The position numbers and the translations under genes are program-made. 64,000 nucleotides of DNA from Echiichthys vipera (lineage: Eukaryota > Chordata > Actinopteri > Perciformes > Trachinidae). How positions within the stretch are numbered: position 1 is the stretch's first letter; every line of letters begins with the position of its first letter. The stretch lies in contig OY829653.1 of NCBI GenBank assembly GCA_963691815.1, positions 1,707,026-1,771,025 on the forward strand. The letters are read 5' to 3'. Under the pieces are notes generated by a model. That model worked only from the letters and a program-made list of their open reading frames with translations, ran no database searches and was not told the DNA's origin. Below, one piece after another: positions 12,061-26,300 of this stretch.

Positions 12061-14754
12061 AAAATTTCAAGTCTCTAAACTAACCCTAACCCCTAATCCT
12101 GAACCCTAACCCTAACCCTAATCTCAAACCCTAACCCTAACCCTAACCCTAACCCTAACCCTAACCCTAATCTCAAACCTTAACCCCATTTTAAATAGGC
12201 CATAACTTTTGATAGGAACGTCGTAGAGACTCCATCTTGGTACCGATGGAAAGCCCATGGCCATAAATAGGGGGGTAGGCGAAGTCTCAACAAATGAGCA
12301 CCTAAGGAAAAAAAAATAGGCACACAAATGTTCAAGATCAAAGGGTTCCCGACGTCCGATCGCAACGAAACTAACACGGGTGCACTCAGCACCCACGAAA
12401 TAGGGGGGGTAGCCAAAATTTCAAGCCTCTAAACTAACCCTAACCCCTAATCCTGAACCCTAACCCTAACCCTAATCTCAAACCCTAACCCTAACCCTAA
12501 CCCTAACCCTAACCCTAATCCTGAACCCTAACCCTAATCTCAAACCCTAACCCTAACCCTAACCCTAATCTCAAACCCTAACCCTAACCCTAATCTCAAA
12601 CCCTAACCCTAACCCTAATCTCAAACCCTAACCCTAACCCTAATCTCAAACCTTAACCCCATTTTAAATAGGCCATAACTTTTGATAGGAACGTCGTAGA
12701 GACTCCATCTTGGTACCGATGGAAAGCCCATGGCCATAAATAGGAGGGTAGGCGAAGTCTCAACAAATGAGCACCTAAGGAAAAAAAAATAGGCACACAA
12801 ATGTTCAAGATCAAAGGGTTCCCGACGTCCGATCGCAACGAAACTAGCACGAGTGCACTCAGCACCCACGAAATAGGGGGGGGGGGGTAGCCAAAATTTC
12901 AAGTCTCTAAACTAACCCTAACCCCTAAACCCTAACCCTAACCCTAACCCTAATCTCAAACCCTAACCCTAACCCTAACCCTAATCTCAAACCTTAACCC
13001 CATTTTAAATAGGCCATAACTTTTTATAGGAACGTCGTAGAGACTCCATCTTGGTACCGATGGAAAGCCAATGGCCATAAATAGGGGGGTAGGCGAAGTC
13101 TCAACAAATGAGCACCTAAGGAAAAAAAAATAGGCACACAAATGTTCAAGATCAAAGGGTTCCCGACGTCCGATCGCAACGAAACTAGCACGAGTGCACT
13201 CAGCACCCACGAAATAGGGGGGGTAGCCAAAATTTCAAGTCTCTAAACTAACCCTAACCCCTAATCCTGAACCCTAACCCTAACCCTAATCTCAAACCCT
13301 AACCCTAACCCTAACCCTAACCCTAATCCTGAACCCTAACCCTAACCCTAATCTCAAACCCTAACCCTAACCCTAACCCTAATCTCAAACCTTAACCCCA
13401 TTTTAAATAGGCCATAACTTTTGATAGGAACGTCGTAGAGACTCCATCTTGGTACCGATGGAAAGCCCATGGCCATAAATAGGGGGGTAGGCGAAGTCTC
13501 AACAAATGAGCACCTAAGGAAAAAAAAATAGGCACACAAATGTTCAAGATCAAAGGGTTCCCGACGTCCGATCGCAACGAAACTAGCACGAGTGCACTCA
13601 GCAACCACGAAATAGGGGGGGGGTAGCCAAAATTTCAAGTCTCTAAACTAACCTTAACCCCTAAACCCTAACCCTAATCCTGAACCCTAACCCTAACCCT
13701 AATCTCAAACCCTAACCCTAACCCTAACCCTAACCCTAATCTCAAACCTTAACCCCATTTTAAATAGGCCATAACTTTTGATAGGAACGTCGTAGAGACT
13801 CCATCTTGGTACCGATGGAAAGCCCATGGCCATAAATAGGGGGGTAGGCGAAGTCTCAACAAATGAGCACCTAAGGAAAAAAAATAGGCACACAAATGTT
13901 CAAGATCAAAGGGTTCCCGACGTCCGATCGCAACGAAACTAGCACGAGTGCACTCAGCACCCACGAAATAGGGGGGGGGTAGCCAAAATTTCAAGTCTCT
14001 AAACTAACCCTAACCCCTAAACCCTAACCCTAACCCTAACCCTAACCCTAACCCTAATCTCAAACCCTAACCCTAACCCTAACCCTAATCTCAAACCTTA
14101 ACCCCATTTTAAATAGGCCATAACTTTTGATAGGAACGTCGTAGAGACTCCATCTTGGTACCGATGGAAAGCCAATGGCCATAAATAGGGGGGTAGGCGA
14201 AGTCTCAACAAATGAGCACCTAAGGAAAAAAAAATAGGCACACAAATGTTCAAGATCAAAGGGTTCCCGACGTCCGATCGCAACGAAACTAGCACGAGTG
14301 CACTCAGCACCCACGAAATAGGGGGGGGTAGCCAAAATTTCAAGTCTCTAAACTAACCCTAACCCCTAATCCTGAACCCTAACCCTAACCCTAATCTCAA
14401 ACCCTAACCCTAACCCTAACCCTAACCCTAATCCTGAACCCTAACCCTAACCCTAATCTCAAACCCTAACCCTAACCCTAACCCTAATCTCAAACCTTAA
14501 CCCCATTTTAAATAGGCCATAACTTTTGATAGGAACGTCGTAGAGACTCCATCTTGGTACCGATGGAAAGCCCATGGCCATAAATAGGGGGGTAGGCGAA
14601 GTCTCAACAAATGAGCACCTAAGGAAAAAAAAATAGGCACACAGATGTTCAAGATCAAAGGGTTCCCGACGTCCGATCGCAACGAAACTAGCACGAGTGC
14701 ACTCAGCACCCACGAAATAGGGGGGGGGGTAGCCAAAATTTCAAGTCTCTAAAC

Positions 14755-17700
14755 TAACCCTAACCCCTAATCCTGAACCCTAACCCTAACCCTAATCTTA
14801 AACCCTAACCCTAACCCTAACCCTAATCTCAAACCCTAAACCTAACCCTAACCCTAACCCTGACCCTAATCTCAAACCCTAACCCTAACCCTAATCTCAA
14901 ACCTTAACCCTAACCCTAACCCTAATCTCAAACCCTAACCCTAACCCTAACCCTAATCTCAAACCTTAACCCCATTTTAAATAGGCCATAACTTTTGATA
15001 GGAACATAGTAGAGACTCCATCTTGGTACCGATGGAAAGCCCATGGCCATAAATAGGGGGGTAGGCGAAGTCTCAACAAATGAGCACCTAAGGAAAAAAA
15101 AATAGGCACTCAAATGTTCAAGATCAAAGGGTTCCCGACGTCCGATCGCAACGAAACTAGCAGGAGTGCACTCAGCACCCACGAAATAGGGGGGGTAGCC
15201 AAAATTTCAAGTCTCTAAACTAACCCTAACCCCTAAACCCTAACCCTAATCCTGAACCCTAACCCTAACCCTAATCTCAAACCCTAACCCTAACCCTAAC
15301 CCTAACCCTAATCTCAAACCCTAACCCTAACCCTAACCCTAACCCTAATCTCAAACCTTAACCCCATATTAAATAGGCCATAACTTTTTATAGGAACGTC
15401 GTAGAGACTCCATCTTGGTACCGATGGAAAGCCCTTGGCCATAATTAGGGGGGTAGGCGAAGTCTCAACAAATGAGCACCTAAGGAAAAAAAAATAGGCA
15501 CACAGATGTTCAAGATCAAAGGGTTCCCGACGTCCGATCGCAACGAAACTAGCACGAGTGCACTCAGCACCCATGAAATAGGGGGGTAGAAAAATTTCAA
15601 GTCATTAAACTAACCCTAACCCCTAAACCCTAACCCTAATCCTGAACCCTAACCCTAACCCTAATCTCAAACCCTAACCCTAACCCTAATCTCAAACCCT
15701 AACCCTAACCCTAACCCTAATCTCAAACCCTAACCCTAACCCTAACCCTAATCTCAAACCCTAACCCTAACCCTAACCCTAACGCTAACCCTAATCTCAA
15801 ACCCTAACCCTAACCCTAACCCTAATCTCAAACCCTAACCCTAACCCTAACCCTAACGCTAACCCTAATCTCAAACCTTAACCCCATTTTAAATAGGCCA
15901 TAACTTTTGATAGGAACGTCGTAAAGACTCCATCTTGGTACCGATGGAAAGCCCATGGCCATAAATAGGGGGGTAGGCGAAGTCTCAACAAATGAGCACC
16001 TAAGGAAAAAAAAATAGGCACACAAATGTTCAAGATCAAAGGGTTCCCGACGTCCGATCGCAACGAAACTAGCACGAGTGCACTCAGCACCCACGAAATA
16101 GGGGGGGTAGCCAAAATTTCAAGTCTCTAAACTAACCCTAACCCCTAAACCCTAACCCTAATCCTGAACCCTAACCCTAACCCTAATCTCAAACCCTAAC
16201 CCTAACCCTAACCCTAATCTCAAACCTTAACCCCATTTTAAATAGGCCATAACTTTTGATAGGAACGTCGTAGAGACTCCATCTTGGTACCGATGGAAAG
16301 CCCATGGCCATAAATAGGGGGGTAGGCGAAGTCTCAACAAATGAGCACCTAAGGAAAAAAAAATAGGCACACAAATGTTCAAGATCAAAGGGTTCCCGAC
16401 GTCCGATCGCAACGAAACTAGCACGAGTGCACTCAGCACCCACGAAATAGGGGGGGTAGCCAAAATTTCAAGTCTCTAAACTAACCCTAACCCCTAAACC
16501 CTAACCCTAATCTTGAACCCTAACCCTAATCTCAAACCCTAACCCTAACCCTAACCCTAACCCTAATCTCAAACCCTAACCCTAACCCTAACCCTAACCC
16601 TAACCCTAATCTCAAACCTTAACCCCATTTTAAATAGGCCATAACTTTTGATAGGAACGTCGTAGAGACTCCATCTTGGTACCGATGGAAAGCCCATGGC
16701 CATAATTAGGGGGGTAGGCGAAGTCTCAACAAATGAGCACCTAAGGAAAAAAAATAGGCACACAATTGTTCAAGATCAAAGGGTTCCCGACGTCCGATCG
16801 CAACGAAACTAGCACGAGTGAACTCAGCACCCACGAAATAGGGGGGGTAGCCAAAATTTCAAGTCTCTAAACTAACCCTAACCCCTAAACCCTAACCCTA
16901 ATCCTGAACCCTAACCCTAACCCTAATCTCAAACCCTAACCCTAACCCTAACCCTAACCCTAATCTCAAACCCTAACCCTAACCCTAACCCTAACCCTAA
17001 TCTCAAACCTTAACCCCATTTTAAATAGGCCATAACTTTTGATAGGAACGTCGTAGAGACTCCATCTTGGTACCGATGGAAAGCCCATGGCCATAAATAG
17101 GGGGGTAGGCGAAGTCTCAACAAATGAGCACCTAAGGAAAAAAAAATAGGCACACAAATGTTCAAGATCAAAGGGTTCCCGACGTCCGATCGCAACGAAA
17201 CTAGCACGAGTGCACTCAGCACCCACGAAATAGGGGGGGTAGCCAAAATTTCAAGTCTCTAAACTAACCCTAACCCCTAAACCCTAACCCTAATCCTGAA
17301 CCCTAACCCTAACCCTAATCTCAAACCCTAACCCTAACCCTAACCCTAACCCTAACCCTAATCTCAAACCTTAACCCCATTTTAAATAGGCCATAACTTT
17401 TGATAGGAACGTCGTAGAGACTCCATCTTGGTACCGATGGAAAGCCCATGGCCATAAATAGGGGGGTAGGCGAAGTCTCAACAAATGAGCACCTAAGGAA
17501 AAAAAAATAGGCACACAAATGTTCAAGATCAAAGGGTTCCCGACGTCCGATCGCAACGAAACTAGCACGAGTGCACTCAGCACCCACGAAATAGGGGGGG
17601 TAGCCAAAATTTCAAGTCTCTAAACTAACCCTAACCCCTAAACCCTAACCCTAATCCTGAACCCTAACCCTAACCCTAATCTCAAACCCTAACCCTAACC

Positions 17701-18680
17701 CTAACCCTAACCCTAACCCTAATCTCAAACCTTAACCCCATTTTAAATAGGCCATAACTTTTGATAGGAACGTCGTAGAGACTCCATCTTGGTACCGATG
17801 GAAAGCCCATGGCCATAAATAGGGGGGTAGGCGAAGTCTCAACAAATGAGCACCTAAGGAAAAAAAAATAGGCACACAAATGTTCCAGATCAAAGGGTTC
17901 CCGACGTCCGATCGCAACGAAACTAGCACGAGTGCACTCAGCACCCACGAAATAGGGGGGGTAGCCAAAATTTCAAGTCTCTAAACTAACCCTAACCCCT
18001 AAACCCTAACCCTAATCCTGAACCCTAACCCTAATCTCAAACCCTAACCCTAACCCTAACCCTAACCCTAACCCTAATCTCAAACCTTAACCCCATTTTA
18101 AATAGGCCATAACTTTTGATAGGAACGTCGTAGAGACTCCATCTTGGTACCGATGGAAAGCCCATGGCCATAAATAGGGGGGTAGGCGAAGTCTCAACAA
18201 ATGAGCACCTAAGGAAAAAAAAATAGGCACACAAATGTTCAAGATAAAAGGGTTCCCGACGTCCGATCGCAACGAAACTAGCACGAGTGCACTCAGCACC
18301 CACGAAATAGGGGGGGTAGCCAAAATATCAAGTCTCTAAACTAACCCTAACCCCTAAACCCTAACCCTAATCCTGAACCTTAACCCTAACCCTAATCTCA
18401 AACCCTAACCCTAACCCTAACCCTAACCCTAACCCTAATCTCAAACCTTAACCCCATTTTAAATAGGCCATAACTTTTGATAGGAACGTTGTAGAGACTC
18501 CATCTTGGTACCGATGGAAAGCCCATGGCCATAAATAGGGGGGTAGGCGAAGTCTCAACAAATGAGCACCTAAGGAAAAAGAAATAAATAGGCACACAAA
18601 TGTTCAAGATCAAAGGGTTCCCGACGTCCGATCGCAACGAAACTAGCACGAGTGCACTCAGCACCCACGAAATAGGGGGG
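14755..18680. repeat. Higher-order satellite block, copy B
   Basis: The same ten-unit series as copy A, shifted by 6626 bases, and as copy C, shifted by 4704 bases. The diagnostic variants are again present: CACACAGATGTTC near 15500, the altered GTAGAAAAATTTC spacer near 15586, TGTTCCAGATC near 17882 and GAAATAAATAGG near 18582. The two units before it (about 14060-14750) are also shared with the two before copy C, making a 12-unit, 4704-bp period there. Confidence 0.85.
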
Positions 18681-19458
18681 GGGTAGCCAAAATTTCAAGT
18701 CTCTAAACTAACCCTAACCCCTAAACCCTAACCCTAACCCTAACCCTAACCCTAACCCTAATCTCAAACCCTAACCCTAACCCTAACCCTAATCTCAAAC
18801 CTTAACCCCATTTTAAATAGGCCATAACTTTTGATAGGAACGTCGTAGAGACTCCATCTTGGTACCGATGGAAAGCCAATGGCCATAAATAGGGGGGTAG
18901 GCGAAGTCTCAACAAATGAGCACCTAAGGAAAAAAAAATAGGCACACAAATGTTCAAGATCAAAGGGTTCCCGACGTCCGATCGCAACGAAACTAGCACG
19001 AGTGCACTCAGCACCCACGAAATAGGGGGGGGTAGCCAAAATTTCAAGTCTCTAAACTAACCCTAACCCCTAATCCTGAACCCTAACCCTAACCCTAATC
19101 TCAAACCCTAACCCTAACCCTAACCCTAACCCTAATCCTGAACCCTAACCCTAACCCTAATCTCAAACCCTAACCCTAACCCTAACCCTAATCTCAAACC
19201 TTAACCCCATTTTAAATAGGCCATAACTTTTGATAGGAACGTCGTAGAGACTCCATCTTGGTACCGATGGAAAGCCCATGGCCATAAATAGGGGGGTAGG
19301 CGAAGTCTCAACAAATGAGCACCTAAGGAAAAAAAAATAGGCACACAGATGTTCAAGATCAAAGGGTTCCCGACGTCCGATCGCAACGAAACTAGCACGA
19401 GTGCACTCAGCACCCACGAAATAGGGGGGGGGGTAGCCAAAATTTCAAGTCTCTAAAC

Positions 19459-22400
19459 TAACCCTAACCCCTAATCCTGAACCCTAACCCTAACCCTAAT
19501 CTTAAACCCTAACCCTAACCCTAACCCTAATCTCAAACCCTAAACCTAACCCTAACCCTAACCCTGACCCTAATCTCAAACCCTAACCCTAACCCTAATC
19601 TCAAACCTTAACCCTAACCCTAACCCTAATCTCAAACCCTAACCCTAACCCTAACCCTAATCTCAAACCTTAACCCCATTTTAAATAGGCCATAACTTTT
19701 GATAGGAACATAGTAGAGACTCCATCTTGGTACCGATGGAAAGCCCATGGCCATAAATAGGGGGGTAGGCGAAGTCTCAACAAATGAGCACCTAAGGAAA
19801 AAAAAATAGGCACTCAAATGTTCAAGATCAAAGGGTTCCCGACGTCCGATCGCAACGAAACTAGCAGGAGTGCACTCAGCACCCACGAAATAGGGGGGGT
19901 AGCCAAAATTTCAAGTCTCTAAACTAACCCTAACCCCTAAACCCTAACCCTAATCCTGAACCCTAACCCTAACCCTAATCTCAAACCCTAACCCTAACCC
20001 TAACCCTAACCCTAATCTCAAACCCTAACCCTAACCCTAACCCTAACCCTAATCTCAAACCTTAACCCCATATTAAATAGGCCATAACTTTTTATAGGAA
20101 CGTCGTAGAGACTCCATCTTGGTACCGATGGAAAGCCCTTGGCCATAATTAGGGGGGTAGGCGAAGTCTCAACAAATGAGCACCTAAGGAAAAAAAAATA
20201 GGCACACAGATGTTCAAGATCAAAGGGTTCCCGACGTCCGATCGCAACGAAACTAGCACGAGTGCACTCAGCACCCATGAAATAGGGGGGTAGAAAAATT
20301 TCAAGTCATTAAACTAACCCTAACCCCTAAACCCTAACCCTAATCCTGAACCCTAACCCTAACCCTAATCTCAAACCCTAACCCTAACCCTAATCTCAAA
20401 CCCTAACCCTAACCCTAACCCTAATCTCAAACCCTAACCCTAACCCTAACCCTAATCTCAAACCCTAACCCTAACCCTAACCCTAACGCTAACCCTAATC
20501 TCAAACCCTAACCCTAACCCTAACCCTAATCTCAAACCCTAACCCTAACCCTAACCCTAACGCTAACCCTAATCTCAAACCTTAACCCCATTTTAAATAG
20601 GCCATAACTTTTGATAGGAACGTCGTAAAGACTCCATCTTGGTACCGATGGAAAGCCCATGGCCATAAATAGGGGGGTAGGCGAAGTCTCAACAAATGAG
20701 CACCTAAGGAAAAAAAAATAGGCACACAAATGTTCAAGATCAAAGGGTTCCCGACGTCCGATCGCAACGAAACTAGCACGAGTGCACTCAGCACCCACGA
20801 AATAGGGGGGGTAGCCAAAATTTCAAGTCTCTAAACTAACCCTAACCCCTAAACCCTAACCCTAATCCTGAACCCTAACCCTAACCCTAATCTCAAACCC
20901 TAACCCTAACCCTAACCCTAATCTCAAACCTTAACCCCATTTTAAATAGGCCATAACTTTTGATAGGAACGTCGTAGAGACTCCATCTTGGTACCGATGG
21001 AAAGCCCATGGCCATAAATAGGGGGGTAGGCGAAGTCTCAACAAATGAGCACCTAAGGAAAAAAAAATAGGCACACAAATGTTCAAGATCAAAGGGTTCC
21101 CGACGTCCGATCGCAACGAAACTAGCACGAGTGCACTCAGCACCCACGAAATAGGGGGGGTAGCCAAAATTTCAAGTCTCTAAACTAACCCTAACCCCTA
21201 AACCCTAACCCTAATCTTGAACCCTAACCCTAATCTCAAACCCTAACCCTAACCCTAACCCTAACCCTAATCTCAAACCCTAACCCTAACCCTAACCCTA
21301 ACCCTAACCCTAATCTCAAACCTTAACCCCATTTTAAATAGGCCATAACTTTTGATAGGAACGTCGTAGAGACTCCATCTTGGTACCGATGGAAAGCCCA
21401 TGGCCATAATTAGGGGGGTAGGCGAAGTCTCAACAAATGAGCACCTAAGGAAAAAAAATAGGCACACAATTGTTCAAGATCAAAGGGTTCCCGACGTCCG
21501 ATCGCAACGAAACTAGCACGAGTGAACTCAGCACCCACGAAATAGGGGGGGTAGCCAAAATTTCAAGTCTCTAAACTAACCCTAACCCCTAAACCCTAAC
21601 CCTAATCCTGAACCCTAACCCTAACCCTAATCTCAAACCCTAACCCTAACCCTAACCCTAACCCTAATCTCAAACCCTAACCCTAACCCTAACCCTAACC
21701 CTAATCTCAAACCTTAACCCCATTTTAAATAGGCCATAACTTTTGATAGGAACGTCGTAGAGACTCCATCTTGGTACCGATGGAAAGCCCATGGCCATAA
21801 ATAGGGGGGTAGGCGAAGTCTCAACAAATGAGCACCTAAGGAGAAAAAAAATAGGCACACAAATGTTCAAGATCAAAGGGTTCCCGACGTCCGATCGCAA
21901 CGAAACTAGCACGAGTGCACTCAGCACCCACGAAATAGGGGGGGTAGCCAAAATTTCAAGTCTCTAAACTAACCCTAACCCCTAAACCCTAACCCTAATC
22001 CTGAACCCTAACCCTAACCCTAATCTCAAACCCTAACCCTAACCCTAACCCTAACCCTAACCCTAATCTCAAACCTTAACCCCATTTTAAATAGGCCATA
22101 ACTTTTGATAGGAACGTCGTAGAGACTCCATCTTGGTACCGATGGAAAGCCCATGGCCATAAATAGGGGGGTAGGCGAAGTCTCAACAAATGAGCACCTA
22201 AGGAAAAAAAAATAGGCACACAAATGTTCAAGATCAAAGGGTTCCCGACGTCCGATCGCAACGAAACTAGCACGAGTGCACTCAGCACCCACGAAATAGG
22301 GGGGGTAGCCAAAATTTCAAGTCTCTAAACTAACCCTAACCCCTAAACCCTAACCCTAATCCTGAACCCTAACCCTAACCCTAATCTCAAACCCTAACCC

Positions 22401-23390
22401 TAACCCTAACCCTAACCCTAACCCTAATCTCAAACCTTAACCCCATTTTAAATAGGCCATAACTTTTGATAGGAACGTCGTAGAGACTCCATCTTGGTAC
22501 CGATGGAAAGCCCATGGCCATAAATAGGGGGGTAGGCGAAGTCTCAACAAATGAGCACCTAAGGAAAAAAAAATAGGCACACAAATGTTCCAGATCAAAG
22601 GGTTCCCGACGTCCGATCGCAACGAAACTAGCACGAGTGCACTCAGCACCCACGAAATAGGGGGGGTAGCCAAAATTTCAAGTCTCTAAACTAACCCTAA
22701 CCCCTAAACCCTAACCCTAATCCTGAACCCTAACCCTAATCTCAAACCCTAACCCTAACCCTAACCCTAACCCTAACCCTAATCTCAAACCTTAACCCCA
22801 TTTTAAATAGGCCATAACTTTTGATAGGAACGTCGTAGAGACTCCATCTTGGTACCGATGGAAAGCCCATGGCCATAAATAGGGGGGTAGGCGAAGTCTC
22901 AACAAATGAGCACCTAAGGAAAAAAAAATAGGCACACAAATGTTCAAGATAAAAGGGTTCCCGACGTCCGATCGCAACGAAACTAGCACGAGTGCACTCA
23001 GCACCCACGAAATAGGGGGGGTAGCCAAAATATCAAGTCTCTAAACTAACCCTAACCCCTAAACCCTAACCCTAATCCTGAACCTTAACCCTAACCCTAA
23101 TCTCAAACCCTAACCCTAACCCTAACCCTAACCCTAACCCTAATCTCAAACCTTAACCCCATTTTAAATAGGCCATAACTTTTGATAGGAACGTTGTAGA
23201 GACTCCATCTTGGTACCGATGGAAAGCCCATGGCCATAAATAGGGGGGTAGGCGAAGTCTCAACAAATGAGCACCTAAGGAAAAAGAAATAAATAGGCAC
23301 ACAAATGTTCAAGATCAAAGGGTTCCCGACGTCCGATCGCAACGAAACTAGCACGAGTGCACTCAGCACCCACGAAATAGGGGGGGTAGC
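19459..23390. repeat. Higher-order satellite block, copy C
   Basis: Third copy of the ten-unit series, 4704 bases after copy B. It is followed by a unit (about 23455-23745) matching the one after copy A (about 12124-12415). The units at 24245-26360 match those at 12621-14740 at an offset close to 11624-11630. The duplication events therefore copied multi-kilobase blocks and not single units. Confidence 0.85.
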
Positions 23391-26300
23391 CAAAATTTCA
23401 AGTCTCTAAACTAACCCTAACCCCTAATCCTGAACCCTAACCCTAACCCTAATCTCAAACCCTAACCCTAACCCTAACCCTAACCCTAACCCTAACCCTA
23501 ATCTCAAACCTTAACCCCATTTTAAATAGGCCATAACTTTTGATAGGAACGTCGTAGAGACTCCATCTTGGTACCGATGGAAAGCCCATGGCCATAAATA
23601 GGGGGGTAGGCGAAGTCTCAACAAATGAGCACCTAAGGAAAAAAAAATAGGAACACAAATGTTCAAGATCAAAGGGTTCCCGACGTCCGATCGCAACGAA
23701 ACTAACACGGGTGCACTCAGCACCCACGAAATAGGGGGGGTAGCCAAAATTTCAAGCCTCTAAACTAACCCTAACCCCTAATCCTGAACCCTAACCCTAA
23801 CCCTAATCTCAAACCCTAACCCTAACCCTAACCCTAACCCTAACCCTAATCCTGAACCCTAACCCTAATCTCAAACCCTAACCCTAACCCTAACCCTAAT
23901 CTCAAACCTTAACCCCATTTTAAATAGGCCATAACTTTTGATAGGAACGTCGTAGAGACTCCATCTTGGTACCGATGGAAAGCCCATGGCCATAAATAGG
24001 GGGGTAGGCGAAGTCTCAACAAATGAGCACCTAAGGAAAAAAAAATAGGCACACAAATGTTCAAGATCAAAGGGTTCCCGACGTCCGATCGCAACGAAAC
24101 TAGCACGAGTGAACTCAGCAACCACGAAATAGGGGGGGTAGCCAAAATTTCAAGTCTCTAAACTAACCCTAACCCCTAAACCCTAACCCTAATCCTGAAC
24201 CCTAACCCTAACCCTAATCTCAAACCCTAACCCTAACCCTAATCTCAAACCCTAACCCTAACCCTAATCTCAAACCTTAACCCCATTTTAAATAGGCCAT
24301 AACTTTTGATAGGAACGTCGTAGAGACTCCATCTTGGTACCGATGGAAAGCCCATGGCCATAAATAGGAGGGTAGGCGAAGTCTCAACAAATGAGCACCT
24401 AAGGAAAAAAAAATAGGCACACAAATGTTCAAGATCAAAGGGTTCCCGACGTCCGATCGCAACGAAACTAGCACGAGTGCACTCAGCACCCACGAAATAG
24501 GGGGGGGGGGGTAGCCAAAATTTCAAGTCTCTAAACTAACCCTAACCCCTAAACCCTAACCCTAACCCTAACCCTAATCTCAAACCCTAACCCTAACCCT
24601 AACCCTAATCTCAAACCTTAACCCCATTTTAAATAGGCCATAACTTTTGATAGGAACGTCGTAGAGACTCCATCTTGGTACCGATGGAAAGCCAATGGCC
24701 ATAAATAGGGGGGTAGGCGAAGTCTCAACAAATGAGCACCTAAGGAAAAAAAAATAGGCACACAAATGTTCAAGATCAAAGGGTTCCCGACGTCCGATCG
24801 CAACGAAACTAGCACGAGTGCACTCAGCACCCACGAAATAGGGGGGGTAGCCAAAATTTCAAGTCTCTAAACTAACCCTAACCCCTAATCCTGAACCCTA
24901 ACCCTAACCCTAATCTCAAACCCTAACCCTAACCCTAACCCTAACCCTAACCCTAATCCTGAACCCTAACCCTAACCCTAATCTCAAACCCTAACCCTAA
25001 CCCTAACCCTAATCTCAAACCTTAACCCCATTTTAAATAGGCCATAACTTTTGATAGGAACGTCGTAGAGACTCCATCTTGGTACCGATGGAAAGCCCAT
25101 GGCCATAAATAGGGGGGTAGGCGAAGTCTCAACAAATGAGCACCTAAGGAAAAAAAAATAGGCACACAAATGTTCAAGATCAAAGGGTTCCCGACGTCCG
25201 ATCGCAACGAAACTAGCACGAGTGCACTCAGCAACCACGAAATAGGGGGGGGGTAGCCAAAATTTCAAGTCTCTAAACTAACCTTAACCCCTAAACCCTA
25301 ACCCTAATCCTGAACCCTAACCCTAACCCTAATCTCAAACCCTAACCCTAACCCTAACCCTAACCCTAATCTCAAACCTTAACCCCATTTTAAATAGGCC
25401 ATAACTTTTGATAGGAACGTCGTAGAGACTCCATCTTGGTACCGATGGAAAGCCCATGGCCATAAATAGGGGGGTAGGCGAAGTCTCAACAAATGAGCAC
25501 CTAAGGAAAAAAAATAGGCACACAAATGTTCAAGATCAAAGGGTTCCCGACGTCCGATCGCAACGAAACTAGCACGAGTGCACTCAGCACCCACGAAATA
25601 GGGGGGGGGTAGCCAAAATTTCAAGTCTCTAAACTAACCCTAACCCCTAAACCCTAACCCTAACCCTAACCCTAACCCTAACCCTAATCTCAAACCCTAA
25701 CCCTAACCCTAATCTCAAACCTTAACCCCATTTTAAATAGGCCATAACTTTTGATAGGAACGTCGTAGAGACTCCATCTTGGTACCGATGGAAAGCCAAT
25801 GGCCATAAATAGGGGGGTAGGCGAAGTCTCAACAAATGAGCACCTAAGGAAAAAAAAATAGGCACACAAATGTTCAAGATCAAAGGGTTCCCGACGTCCG
25901 ATCGCAACGAAACTAGCACGAGTGCACTCAGCACCCACGAAATAGGGGGGGGTAGCCAAAATTTCAAGTCTCTAAACTAACCCTAACCCCTAATCCTGAA
26001 CCCTAACCCTAACCCTAATCTCAAACCCTAACCCTAACCCTAACCCTAACCCTAATCCTGAACCCTAACCCTAACCCTAATCTCAAACCCTAACCCTAAC
26101 CCTAACCCTAATCTCAAACCTTAACCCCATTTTAAATAGGCCATAACTTTTGATAGGAACGTCGTAGAGACTCCATCTTGGTACCGATGGAAAGCCCATG
26201 GCCATAAATAGGGGGGTAGGCGAAGTCTCAACAAATGAGCACCTAAGGAAAAAAAAATAGGCACACAAATGTTCAAGATCAAAGGGTTCCCGACGTCCGA

